Shown: positions 1 through 6,850, counted from the stretch's first letter. The stretch: DNA of 9,167 nt from Anaerolineae bacterium (GCA_028284565.1 JANQRM010000532.1:1-9167), one strand, 5' to 3'. Program-made: numbers and translations. The notes: a model not told the origin generated them from the letters alone.

Positions 1-2
1 CA

Positions 3-467
3 CAACGAGTCAAAGCGGTTCGTCTCATCCCACTCGAACCCCATCAATTCCGCACTGAAGCTCTCAAAAAGCAACTGCCATCTGGAGAACCAGTGATCAT
101 CTCCGTATCGGGGCATCTCTACTTTGCTGCGATGAAACAACTTGAAGATTTGCTCCCTGAACCCGATGGTACATCGCAGACCATCGTGATTCTGCGCCTA
201 CGAGACAATGACTATCTAGGCAGTACAGGCATTCACTTTCTACAACGCTACATCGCCAAATTAGAAGCAGGTGGGGGCAAGCTCATGCTCTCGGGGATTA
301 GCCCCAAGATTCAGCGTCAGCTCGAACAATCGGGCTTTCTGGAACGCATCGGCAGAGATAACATCTTCTATGAGAGCGACATCATCTTCTCTTCCACTGA
401 GCGCGCCCTGACATATGCTCAAGTGTGGCTGCAAGAAAAGGAACAAGGTATTGTCTCTTTGGAGTGA
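3..467 (+). CDS. SulP-family anion transporter, C-terminal STAS domain (5' partial)
   Basis: The frame is open from the left edge, with base 3 as the first full codon, and 154 codons precede the TGA at 465-467. I read this as the cytoplasmic C-terminal STAS domain of a SulP (SLC26-like) inorganic anion transporter. The membrane-spanning part lies off the window. The visible pattern fits the family: a strand (VIISVSGHLYF), a long linker, a strand (TIVILRLRDNDY), then the loop LGSTGIHFL followed by a helix, then GGKLMLSGISP and a closing helix. The end (SDIIFSSTERALTYAQVWL) resembles the usual SulP C-terminus. A GTG at 93 could be taken as a start, but the frame continues upstream with sensible STAS-leading sequence, so it is internal. 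The transported anion cannot be told from this part. A free-standing STAS protein is a less likely alternative. Confidence 0.8.
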   Translation, partial: QRVKAVRLIPLEPHQFRTEALKKQLPSGEPVIISVSGHLYFAAMKQLEDLLPEPDGTSQTIVILRLRDNDYLGSTGIHFLQRYIAKLEAGGGKLMLSGISPKIQRQLEQSGFLERIGRDNIFYESDIIFSSTERALTYAQVWLQEKEQGIVSLE

Positions 468-535
468 ATATCTCCCCCTATATTGAACCGTTATCTTCCA
501 AGACCTTAGCTTCGAATAACAAACTTAATCTATGT

Positions 536-552
536 TATGATTAGATAATCGT
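536..552 (+). promoter_or_regulatory. Candidate promoter/operator dyad upstream of the SDR gene
   Basis: The AT-rich leader of the dehydrogenase gene contains a TATGAT (536-541), one mismatch from the -10 consensus. It overlaps the inverted repeat GATTA-GA-TAATC (539-550). No good -35 is visible at the right distance; TTCGAA at 511-516 would need a 19-bp spacer. A dyad over a -10 box would suit a repressor, but short AT-rich dyads are common by chance. Confidence 0.25.
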
Positions 553-579
553 TCACTTGAGTTTCCAAATTTTCACCTT

Positions 580-586
580 GAAGGGA
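580..586 (+). promoter_or_regulatory. Ribosome binding site fixing the SDR start
   Basis: GAAGGGA lies six bases before the ATG at 593. This favours ATG 593 over an in-frame TTG at 557, which has no Shine-Dalgarno site. It also favours it over the ATG at 599, which is two codons downstream. Confidence 0.55.
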
Positions 587-592
587 TCAACC

Positions 593-1456
593 ATGTCTAT
601 GCCAGAAAAAGCGTTGCGCGTGTTTGAAGGAGCAACTGCAGTAATTACGGGAGGTGCCTCGGGGATTGGTAAAGCCATGGCTGAAGAATTGGTCAGTCGT
701 GGGTGCGAAGTTGTATTGGCTGATCTTCAGATCGAGCAAGCTGAGGAAGTTGCGGCGACAATACGAGCGACAGGTGGCAAGGCTACTGCGTCCAAGATCG
801 ATGTGACTGATTTTGAAGCTATCGAGAATCTACTTCAAGAGACTGCCGCGCGGACAGGGAGGCTGGATTATATGTTTAATAATGCAGGAATAGGCATTGG
901 TGGACCACTGACTCGACAAAGCATTGAAGATTGGAATTTGATTCTCGACATTAATCTTCGGGGTGTAATCAACGGTGTTCAAGCAGCATACCAGATTATG
1001 GTAAAGCAGGGTTTTGGGCATATCGTCAATACAGCTTCTGTGGCTGGGCTTCTAGTTGTAGCGGACGGAATATCCTATGCAACCACTAAACACGCAGTAG
1101 TTGGTCTTTCAAAATCTTTACGTGCGAAAGCCGCCTTGGAAAACATTCGGGTTAGCGTTCTATGCCCCGGCATAATTCGTACCCCTATCCTGAAGCAGGG
1201 AGGTAAATACGGCAAAAATCTAAGTGATATAACGCCTGAACAGGAACAGGAAAATCAAGAAAAACTCAATCCTATGCCACCTGACGAATTTGCCAGTAAG
1301 GCGTTAGATGCCATCGCCAAAAACAAAGCCATTATTGTAATTCCTTCTTTTTGGAGGCTGTTTTGGTGGATTAATCGTCTCTCGCCAAGACTTGGAATGT
1401 ATTTGGCGAGGAATGATGCCAAAAATAATCGTAAGAAACTTCAAGCAGAACGATAA
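593..1456 (+). CDS. Short-chain dehydrogenase/reductase (classical SDR)
   Basis: This 287-residue NAD(P)-dependent oxidoreductase has the complete classical SDR set. The glycine-rich nucleotide motif TGGASGIG is at 19-26. Asp44 at the end of strand 2 points to NAD(H) preference. Asp70-Val71, NNAG at 96-99, and the catalytic tetrad Asn121, Ser149, Tyr162 (YATTK) and Lys166 are all present, as is Pro-Gly at 192-193. The core ends near residue 248. A C-terminal tail follows that is rich in aromatic and basic residues (FWRLFWWINRL at 253-263, then a Lys/Arg end), which could touch a membrane or shape the substrate pocket. The substrate cannot be read from the sequence. The gene stands alone on its strand and is convergent with the DUF3179 gene. 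Its GC content is visibly lower than that of its neighbours, so it may have been acquired separately. Confidence 0.9.
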   Translation: MSMPEKALRVFEGATAVITGGASGIGKAMAEELVSRGCEVVLADLQIEQAEEVAATIRATGGKATASKIDVTDFEAIENLLQETAARTGRLDYMFNNAGIGIGGPLTRQSIEDWNLILDINLRGVINGVQAAYQIMVKQGFGHIVNTASVAGLLVVADGISYATTKHAVVGLSKSLRAKAALENIRVSVLCPGIIRTPILKQGGKYGKNLSDITPEQEQENQEKLNPMPPDEFASKALDAIAKNKAIIVIPSFWRLFWWINRLSPRLGMYLARNDAKNNRKKLQAER

Positions 1457-1542
1457 GGCAGGTTAACTTTTTTGTTCAATTGTTGTTTGATAACACGAGA
1501 CGCAAAGCCCAATTATATACTTAGGTACTCAGAATAAGGTTC

Positions 1543-1576
1543 AATGAAGGGCGTACAGAGCTATACGCCCTTCGTT
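1543..1576. terminator. Hairpin between convergent genes, candidate bidirectional terminator
   Basis: GAAGGGCGTA (1546-1555) and TACGCCCTTC (1564-1573) form a perfect 10-bp stem with an 8-base loop. Two A-T pairs and one T-G pair extend it to 1543-1576. It lies between the stop of the SDR gene (1456) and the stop of the facing gene (1587), where both transcripts need to end. Neither side has a strong U-run: GTTTG on the plus strand, and a mixed tail on the minus strand. It may be a weak intrinsic terminator or a 3'-end-stabilising stem. A separate T6 run at 1468-1473 has no stem in front of it. Confidence 0.6.
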
Positions 1577-1586
1577 TGCAAATGAG

Positions 1587-3380
1587 TTACGATGCCGTTT
1601 CATGCACCAGTGTATCAGGAAAGAAGCTGTACCAGCCAAACCAGAAGGCGAGATGTCCCGGTAGCCTTGTTAGTGTATCCCCATCCTCACTGACGAGTGC
1701 ATCTTCCGTAATCGTCCAAACAGAACCGTCGTCGGCTAGCAAGGTATCGTCCGTCTCACCAGCCGAGAAGATCAACTCACCGCGTTCATAAGCCCGTACC
1801 GCCGCACCGCCCGGCTCAAAGAAGTCACGTTCCGGTGTCGCACGAGAGACAATCACCAAGTTTGTATCGCTGAGGGTATCATTCGTCACGCCTTCAGGGA
1901 TGAGTGTGGACAGTGGGTAGGCTTTGGGTGTGCCATCAAGTCGCAGAGCAAACACCACATCCTTATTCTCTTGGACAGAAGTATCCTGTTGCCACGACGG
2001 GAACATCAAATTGGGGCTGTTGAAGTAATCTTCATACGCGCCACCGTTGGTATAATCCCGCCGGAAGCCTGTGTCCAGACTCAAAACACTCGTATCAGGA
2101 TGTTCGTCGAGCCATGTCGCCCAATCAGTCACGACCACAGGCAGAATATCGAGTTCAATATCGGTGCTGACTAAAGGACCAAAGGCGGGAATTCCCGTCA
2201 GTGCATTCCAGACGGTATCCGTGTTGCGGTCATACATCAGCTTGTTCGAGCGCATCAACATTCCTGTCGAACCAAATTCCAGCACAATTTCACCTGCTTC
2301 AATGAGATTGCCTTCGGCATCCGTATAGGTCAAGTCGGGTATCGTCACATCATACAGTATCCCTGACCCACAAAGCGTACAATACGCCAACATGACAGGC
2401 TTCCCAATCACACGTCCGATAATGCCGTCATCGACATTCAGTGGTTCAGCATCCGTAATATCAGGCAAGGATTGCCAATCGGCATCATCCCATTCGAGGT
2501 CATCGAAACTCAGCCAACCTTGTTGCGGACAACCCGCGGACACGCCATCTATCAGTACCCACGCACCCTCAGCTTGGGCAATCGCACGGAACTCCGTCGG
2601 CGCACGGAAGTGACAGACGACTTCACCATCTGGTGAGTCAAACAGGGGAGAATGTCCAATCACATCATTAAACATCTCATGCCAATTCAGCAGACGCAAG
2701 GGATAGGCGCGGTTGTCGCCATTGATGCTCACGCCAAAGACCAATTCATCGGTTGCTGGATAGGAACAGTCCCCTTGCCGACAAAATTGTGGCAGAGATT
2801 CACCTTCTGCGATGGCTTCTTCGGGTGTGATTTGACGCGCATTGACCAGCGAGGGAATCCCATCAACCCGTACTCCACCCCAAACGGCTTCCATCAGATT
2901 CACCCGTGCCGTATCTTGTACTCCCGCTTGCCAGAAGCGTACGAATTCGGGGTCAACGAAAGTCGCAAAGAGCAAGCCTTTATACTCATCGTAGTGAGGT
3001 GGCAGGTCGATATTCGTCTCACCAGCCCACTCAAAATACTCACGCCAACCCCACGTTTCGGGTTGTCCTGTGAGTTTAGTCAGATTGGAGAAAATTTCTC
3101 GATTGAGATTGGAATCCCGCGCAAAGTAAAGCAGGTCAATCAAAGGGGGAACATAGAGCATATCGCCAGAGTCGCCAATTGCATTCAGCAGAAATGTGTC
3201 GGGCGGACCGGCACCAATTCGCAGATCATAGGCACTTCCAACCAAGCGGATCATCACCCCGCGATAGTCACTGAGGTCGATGCTTTGTTGTGCTTGAGGA
3301 GTGTTGGAGTCATGGACAAAGAGGGCAGTGAAGATACCAATTAGAAACAACAACGGAACCACACGCCAAGATTTATGCAT
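1587..3380 (-). CDS. DUF3179 domain-containing protein, membrane-anchored or secreted
   Basis: This 597-residue protein has an N-terminal hydrophobic segment (about residues 7-22, VVPLLFLIGIFTALFV) that acts as a signal anchor or signal peptide, so the rest is probably outside the cytoplasm. Residues ~195-595 match DUF3179 as I know it. They show NGDNRAYPLRLLNWHEMFND near 220-239, AYCTLCGSG at 332-340, LEFGSTGMLMRSNKLMYDR at 367-385, WATWLDEHPDTSVLSLDTG at 420-438, and the closing AFWFGWYSFFPDT at 578-590. The family has no established biochemical role, so none is claimed. The CxxC at 334-337 is a family feature and could bind metal or be redox-active. Residues ~40-190 are an additional N-terminal region that I do not recognise. 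Residues 243-327 form an insertion between two motifs that are normally close together. The start at 3380 has a good Shine-Dalgarno site, GAAAGG, seven bases upstream. Confidence 0.88.
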   Translation of the reverse strand: MHKSWRVVPLLFLIGIFTALFVHDSNTPQAQQSIDLSDYRGVMIRLVGSAYDLRIGAGPPDTFLLNAIGDSGDMLYVPPLIDLLYFARDSNLNREIFSNLTKLTGQPETWGWREYFEWAGETNIDLPPHYDEYKGLLFATFVDPEFVRFWQAGVQDTARVNLMEAVWGGVRVDGIPSLVNARQITPEEAIAEGESLPQFCRQGDCSYPATDELVFGVSINGDNRAYPLRLLNWHEMFNDVIGHSPLFDSPDGEVVCHFRAPTEFRAIAQAEGAWVLIDGVSAGCPQQGWLSFDDLEWDDADWQSLPDITDAEPLNVDDGIIGRVIGKPVMLAYCTLCGSGILYDVTIPDLTYTDAEGNLIEAGEIVLEFGSTGMLMRSNKLMYDRNTDTVWNALTGIPAFGPLVSTDIELDILPVVVTDWATWLDEHPDTSVLSLDTGFRRDYTNGGAYEDYFNSPNLMFPSWQQDTSVQENKDVVFALRLDGTPKAYPLSTLIPEGVTNDTLSDTNLVIVSRATPERDFFEPGGAAVRAYERGELIFSAGETDDTLLADDGSVWTITEDALVSEDGDTLTRLPGHLAFWFGWYSFFPDTLVHETAS

Positions 3381-3387
3381 GAGTAAG

Positions 3388-3393
3388 CCTTTC
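3388..3393 (-). promoter_or_regulatory. Ribosome binding site of the DUF3179 gene
   Basis: On the minus strand GAAAGG sits seven bases before the ATG (3378-3380). It supports this start, which also places the hydrophobic signal segment directly at the N-terminus. Confidence 0.5.
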
Positions 3394-3409
3394 GTAGTCA
3401 GGTTGCATT

Positions 3410-3440
3410 AGCATACACTCTACGCATAGAGACTTGCCAA
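3410..3440 (-). promoter_or_regulatory. Candidate promoter with centred dyad (MerR-like layout) before the DUF3179 gene
   Basis: Read on the minus strand, TTGGCA (3435-3440) and TATGCT (3410-3415) are separated by 19 bases. That spacer contains the near-palindrome CTCTA-TGCG-TAGAG (3418-3431), centred within half a base of its midpoint. A 19-20 bp spacer with an operator dyad inside it is typical of promoters controlled by MerR-family activators. Two other readings are TTGGCA-N17-TGTATG, and TTGAAC (3447-3452)-N18-TATGCG. The predicted leader is about 25-30 bases. No MerR-type regulator is encoded in this window. Confidence 0.35.
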
Positions 3441-3477
3441 TGGCTTGTTCAATTCTTTCCAAAAGCTAACGTCATCT

Positions 3478-4218
3478 TCATAATTTAGTGATGGCAATCT
3501 CCGACAGCACGAGCGATTGTTCCTGTGGAATATCCATGTACCCAAAGCCAAATTGACCTTGTGGCGTGACAATCGCGTATTGATTATCGACCCATGCGAT
3601 GAAGCCTAGTGGGTTGGTTGGGACGGATGATGTCTCATGAACGGTTTGTCCATCGACTGAAAAACGCGCTCTTGTTGACTTCCATTCCAGCGTGTAGGTA
3701 TGGGGTTCAAGTAAAAGGGACGAATCGATTAGTTTCTCACTTACACCAATTGCACGCTGTCCGATGCCCCACAAACGACGATAGACAGTAGGAATACGCA
3801 TCAACAGAAAACCAATCGGAGCCATGGGTAATAATGTCAGAAATTGCCAGCGTTGTGCATTAAATGTCGCACACTTCCAACCCGTTGCGGGAACATCCAT
3901 CGCCAGTTGCATCCGATTCGGTGGGGACGAAAAGAAGAACCACACCGCTTGAGGCAGACGAAATCCCCGTTCTCCCGGCACAAAGGGATGATTCCAAAAG
4001 CCAAAGCCAGCCGTGCCAAAGAGAGCAGTTGTGGCGTAGGCGCGCAGGCTTAAACGTAAGGGAGGGCGTAATGAAAATTGGGGATTTTGAGCATCATAAT
4101 CCGTGATTTGAGCATTATGATAACGATCTTGTAATACGGAAGGTAAGGTTAAATGATAACGCTCATTATCATCTTTTATGACCTTTCCTAAACCGATTTC
4201 ACCCTTTATCCATTTCAT
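3478..4218 (-). CDS. Uncharacterised protein with concanavalin/GH16-like beta-sandwich features
   Basis: This 246-residue protein has no signal peptide. I do not recognise a named family, but the pattern suggests a concanavalin A-like jelly roll of the kind seen in family 16 glycoside hydrolases and LamG-type lectins. The features are alternating strands around LRLSLRAYA (55-62) and GFGFWNHPF (71-79), the segment HTYTLEWKSTRARFSVDGQTV at 173-193, and a strand containing NPLGFIAWVDNQYA at 202-215. The ExDxxE catalytic signature of GH16 is absent, so it is not a predicted glycosidase. Residues 126-150 are hydrophobic and then basic, an odd segment for a soluble sandwich. The start at 4218 lacks a clear ribosome site. 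The gene lies 97 bases upstream of the DUF3179 gene on the same strand, without a visible terminator between them, so read-through is likely. Function unknown. Confidence 0.7.
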   Translation of the reverse strand: MKWIKGEIGLGKVIKDDNERYHLTLPSVLQDRYHNAQITDYDAQNPQFSLRPPLRLSLRAYATTALFGTAGFGFWNHPFVPGERGFRLPQAVWFFFSSPPNRMQLAMDVPATGWKCATFNAQRWQFLTLLPMAPIGFLLMRIPTVYRRLWGIGQRAIGVSEKLIDSSLLLEPHTYTLEWKSTRARFSVDGQTVHETSSVPTNPLGFIAWVDNQYAIVTPQGQFGFGYMDIPQEQSLVLSEIAITKL

Positions 4219-4254
4219 ATGATATTACAATTTTGATACACCATTCAACTATTA

Positions 4255-4283
4255 AGGATATTATTACATGATAAATTAGGTAA
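4255..4283 (-). promoter_or_regulatory. Weak candidate promoter of the ConA-like gene
   Basis: On the minus strand TTACCT (4278-4283) and TATCCT (4255-4260) are 17 bases apart, upstream of the start at 4218. Each hexamer is only a partial match to the sigma-70 consensus (3/6 and 4/6). The surrounding sequence is very AT-rich, so chance matches are expected. Confidence 0.25.
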
Positions 4284-4298
4284 TTCGTACTAAAGTGC

Positions 4299-4328
4299 TT
4301 GCGCCCACACATTTTATCCCTTTATAGT
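4299..4328 (+). promoter_or_regulatory. Candidate sigma-70-type promoter of the 147-residue ORF
   Basis: TTGCGC (4299-4304) and TATAGT (4323-4328) are separated by 18 bases. The predicted transcript would start near 4335, about 34 bases before the ATG at 4369. The -10 is a 5/6 match and the -35 a 3/6 match. Confidence 0.4.
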
Positions 4329-4368
4329 AAGTCACAACATAGTTTCTGGCATTCTGTGAGATAGAACC

Positions 4369-4812
4369 ATGAGCCGTACCACAACAATTTGTCAAATCTT
4401 ACATACTGGCTATTGGCAAGGCGCAAAATACTTGGGTGAGCATATCGCCAAAGTCGTCTTCCATCCCAATGGTACAACTGACGAAGTGCCTTATTATTCG
4501 CTTGTCCCCAAATCCGACAACTGCGAAATGAGTGTGAATCGCTATACGGTCTATCGTCACAAAAACGATTCCATGATTGCGGTATCCGAATATCGCTTTC
4601 GGACTCAGCGTGGACCATGGCTCCCCTACGAAGGGTTGAGTGATGTGTCCCTCGCTATGGTCGATGAAGCCAATGCCCTCATGAAAAAATTAGAAGATGA
4701 AAACTGGGTCTTTTCCAAGACTTACGAGCGACGTTACAACACCCCCCGCTTTGAAATCAGTCAGGTTTATGTCTTACGTCAAAAAAATCAACATCCCGTC
4801 CAGCAAGCCTAA
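4369..4812 (+). CDS. Hypothetical protein, 147 residues
   Basis: I do not recognise this protein. It is predicted to be soluble, with no signal peptide or membrane segment. It has two Cys residues (8 and 52), several Tyr/Trp-rich strands such as GYWQGAKYLGEH (14-25) and TVYRHKNDSMIAVSEYRFR (60-78), then a probable amphipathic helix around VDEANALMKKLEDENW (98-113), and a final strand RFEISQVYVLRQ (127-138). The overall order is beta-rich, then helix, then beta. I consider it real because the frame has even codon use, a plausible promoter 40 bases upstream and a start preceded by GTGAGA. It also fills the gap between two other genes, ending 27 bases from the stop of the facing aldolase gene. 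A longish antisense frame (4322-4618) is judged a shadow. No function is proposed. Confidence 0.65.
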   Translation: MSRTTTICQILHTGYWQGAKYLGEHIAKVVFHPNGTTDEVPYYSLVPKSDNCEMSVNRYTVYRHKNDSMIAVSEYRFRTQRGPWLPYEGLSDVSLAMVDEANALMKKLEDENWVFSKTYERRYNTPRFEISQVYVLRQKNQHPVQQA

Positions 4813-4839
4813 AATCAACGCCTCAATAAAATCGCACAA

Positions 4840-6813
4840 CTAAATCACGCGCTCATTCCCACCATCTATGGGGACTTGCGCTCCAGTCGTCTTCGAGAAG
4901 GGCTGACCGAGCATCGTACTCACCAGCAAAGCCACATCCAGCGAGGTGATTTCCACGCCCAGCAGGTTCTTTGTCTTGTAGTCTTGGACACTCATGCCAT
5001 AGTGTTCAGCCCGCTTTTGCAGGAGTTCATCCGTCCATAGTGCCGTATCAAACACCGCATCAGGATGAATGACATTCACGCGGATACCGTCACCAGCCAG
5101 TTCCAATGCCGCTACCCGTCCCAGTTGTGTCAGTCCTGCTTTTGTCACGGAATAGGCACTTGCACCCGGTCCCGGAGCTGGGAAATTCTTCGAGCCGATT
5201 AGCACCACTGCCGGTTCGATACCGTTTTTGAGATAGGGAATGCAGGCTTTTAGTAACTGCTGATGACTCGTCAAATTCAGCGCGAGACTCTGATTCCACA
5301 CATCCATGTCCATCGCTTCGATACGTTGATTTTTTGGGAATGCTCCCACATTGCTCACAACCATATCCAGCCCACCAAATTGCTTGACAGTGGATTCGAT
5401 AGCCTCTCGCACAGCTGAGTTGTCCAGCATATCCACGACAATGCCTCGCCTCGTAGGCGTATCGAGCATCTCTGTGATTTGAGGTTGAATATCAAGTGCG
5501 ACTACCACCGCCCCTTGTTCATGCAAAACCTCTGCACAGGCTTTGCCGATGCCATTCGCCGCGCCTGTAACGAGTGCAACTCTGCCTTGATAGGGTGGGA
5601 TTGCTCCTTTGCGTTTTAGTTTGGCTTGCTCCAATTCCCAATATTCAATGTCGAAGATGGGCTTCTCATCCAGCGGTTGCCAGCCTCCCAATGCTTCCGC
5701 CCGTTGGATGGACGCAATGGTATGTGCTACGACATCCTCCGCAATTGTCGACGCTTTGACTGTCTCACCAAAAGTTAGTGTTCCGATCCCTTTCCAGATG
5801 GCATAACGAGGCGCAGGGTCGAGCATTGTCAGTTTGCCATCATTATGTCGCTCGAAGTAAGCACGATAATCGCTGGCAAAGGACTGGATGGCATCAGATG
5901 GATTTTCATCCAACACAACCGGAATCCGCTTCGTGCGAATCACATGGTCAGGTGTGAGTAACCCACGTGTCCCAATCGACTCCACATCTTCACGCGAAGC
6001 AAAACCCACGTTCTCTGGCTGTTGATTCAATCGTGCAATCATCGGCTTACCCGCGATGTCGGATACTTGCTTACGGATTTTGCTCAATGCCAGCGTATCA
6101 AAATGGGGCGTTTGATTGAGTGTCTGCACCGTATCCCATGCCGAGTTTTGTTGGAGATAGGTTTCTGCTTCAGTGACAAGGCGTATCATATTCTCGTAAC
6201 TCGTTTTGGCATCATCAGCAAAGGTGAAAATCCCATGATTCATCAGGATAATCGCTTCGATGCTCTGCCAATTGATGTCACGGGTTTGACGATAGATGGC
6301 TTGTGCCAAAGGGAAGCCCGGCATGATGTAGGGGATTATCAGCACACGTGACCCATACACTTGTCGTATCAGCTCCTCGCCATTGGGGATATTAGTTTGT
6401 GTGACAATCGCATCGGCATGCGTATGGTCAACGAACTTATGCGGAATTGCCGCATGGAGAATGGCTTCAACGGAGGGATTTGGTGCATCAGGATTAGTCA
6501 TGGCGGCACGTTGCTTCTGCACCACAATCGTATCTGTGAGGTTATCTAACTCTGCCAACTTGAGCAAGATGTCCAGCTTCACAGGCGAAAAACCCCGACG
6601 CTCAATCGTCGCCAAATCCCAGCCACTCCCTTTGACGTATAGGATTTGCTCTTCCTCACCGAAGAGGTTGGTCTCTGTGATTTTGACGGATGTATTACCT
6701 CCGCCATGCAAGACTAAATCGGGATTTTGCCCCAATAAACGCGAGCTATACACACGTAAATCAAGGTCGTCATCGCAGGCTTGCGCGTCATGGTCATTCC
6801 AGAGGGATTGCAT
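4840..6813 (-). CDS. Bifunctional class II aldolase / short-chain dehydrogenase (rhamnulose-1-phosphate aldolase type)
   Basis: This 657-residue cytoplasmic fusion enzyme belongs to the family that includes Bacillus YuxG. The N-terminal class II aldolase/adducin domain (about 20-220) shows HGGGNTS at 36-42, KGSGWDLATIE at 61-71, the likely acid/base Glu116 (PSVEAILHA), and zinc ligands His130 and His132 (DHTHAD) with His193 (NHGIF). A linker runs to ~405. The C-terminal SDR domain has TGAANGIG at 416-423, Asp441 suggesting NAD, Asn513, Ser541 (GSKN), and Tyr554/Lys558. The C-terminus GAQVPIDGGNERVI is typical of the family. The expected chemistry is retro-aldol cleavage of a sugar 1-phosphate such as L-rhamnulose-1-phosphate to DHAP plus lactaldehyde, then oxidation of lactaldehyde to lactate. 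The true substrate is not proven by sequence. The start at 6813 (MQSLWNDH) is chosen because the family begins this way. A longer frame to 6888 would run across the divergent promoter. Confidence 0.9.
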   Translation of the reverse strand: MQSLWNDHDAQACDDDLDLRVYSSRLLGQNPDLVLHGGGNTSVKITETNLFGEEEQILYVKGSGWDLATIERRGFSPVKLDILLKLAELDNLTDTIVVQKQRAAMTNPDAPNPSVEAILHAAIPHKFVDHTHADAIVTQTNIPNGEELIRQVYGSRVLIIPYIMPGFPLAQAIYRQTRDINWQSIEAIILMNHGIFTFADDAKTSYENMIRLVTEAETYLQQNSAWDTVQTLNQTPHFDTLALSKIRKQVSDIAGKPMIARLNQQPENVGFASREDVESIGTRGLLTPDHVIRTKRIPVVLDENPSDAIQSFASDYRAYFERHNDGKLTMLDPAPRYAIWKGIGTLTFGETVKASTIAEDVVAHTIASIQRAEALGGWQPLDEKPIFDIEYWELEQAKLKRKGAIPPYQGRVALVTGAANGIGKACAEVLHEQGAVVVALDIQPQITEMLDTPTRRGIVVDMLDNSAVREAIESTVKQFGGLDMVVSNVGAFPKNQRIEAMDMDVWNQSLALNLTSHQQLLKACIPYLKNGIEPAVVLIGSKNFPAPGPGASAYSVTKAGLTQLGRVAALELAGDGIRVNVIHPDAVFDTALWTDELLQKRAEHYGMSVQDYKTKNLLGVEITSLDVALLVSTMLGQPFSKTTGAQVPIDGGNERVI

Positions 6814-6850
6814 ACATTTCTGCTTTCGCTGGGTCAAGTTGAATGTCAGC

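Noticed and set aside
93..467. Free-standing small STAS protein starting at GTG 93
   Set aside because: The frame stays open to the left edge with sequence that fits the region before a SulP STAS domain, so it is more likely the end of a transporter.
2652..3344. 230-codon open frame on the plus strand inside the DUF3179 gene
   Set aside because: It is antisense to a confidently assigned protein, and its translation shows no family features or fold-like pattern. It is a codon-bias shadow.
4322..4618. 98-codon minus-strand frame opposite the 147-residue protein
   Set aside because: It would begin inside the plus-strand gene, and its translation looks like noise. The plus-strand frame is longer, fills the gap and has a promoter, although neither has a known family.
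4813..4839. Possible terminator between the convergent 147-residue ORF and the aldolase gene
   Set aside because: The 27-base gap contains no inverted repeat worth naming.
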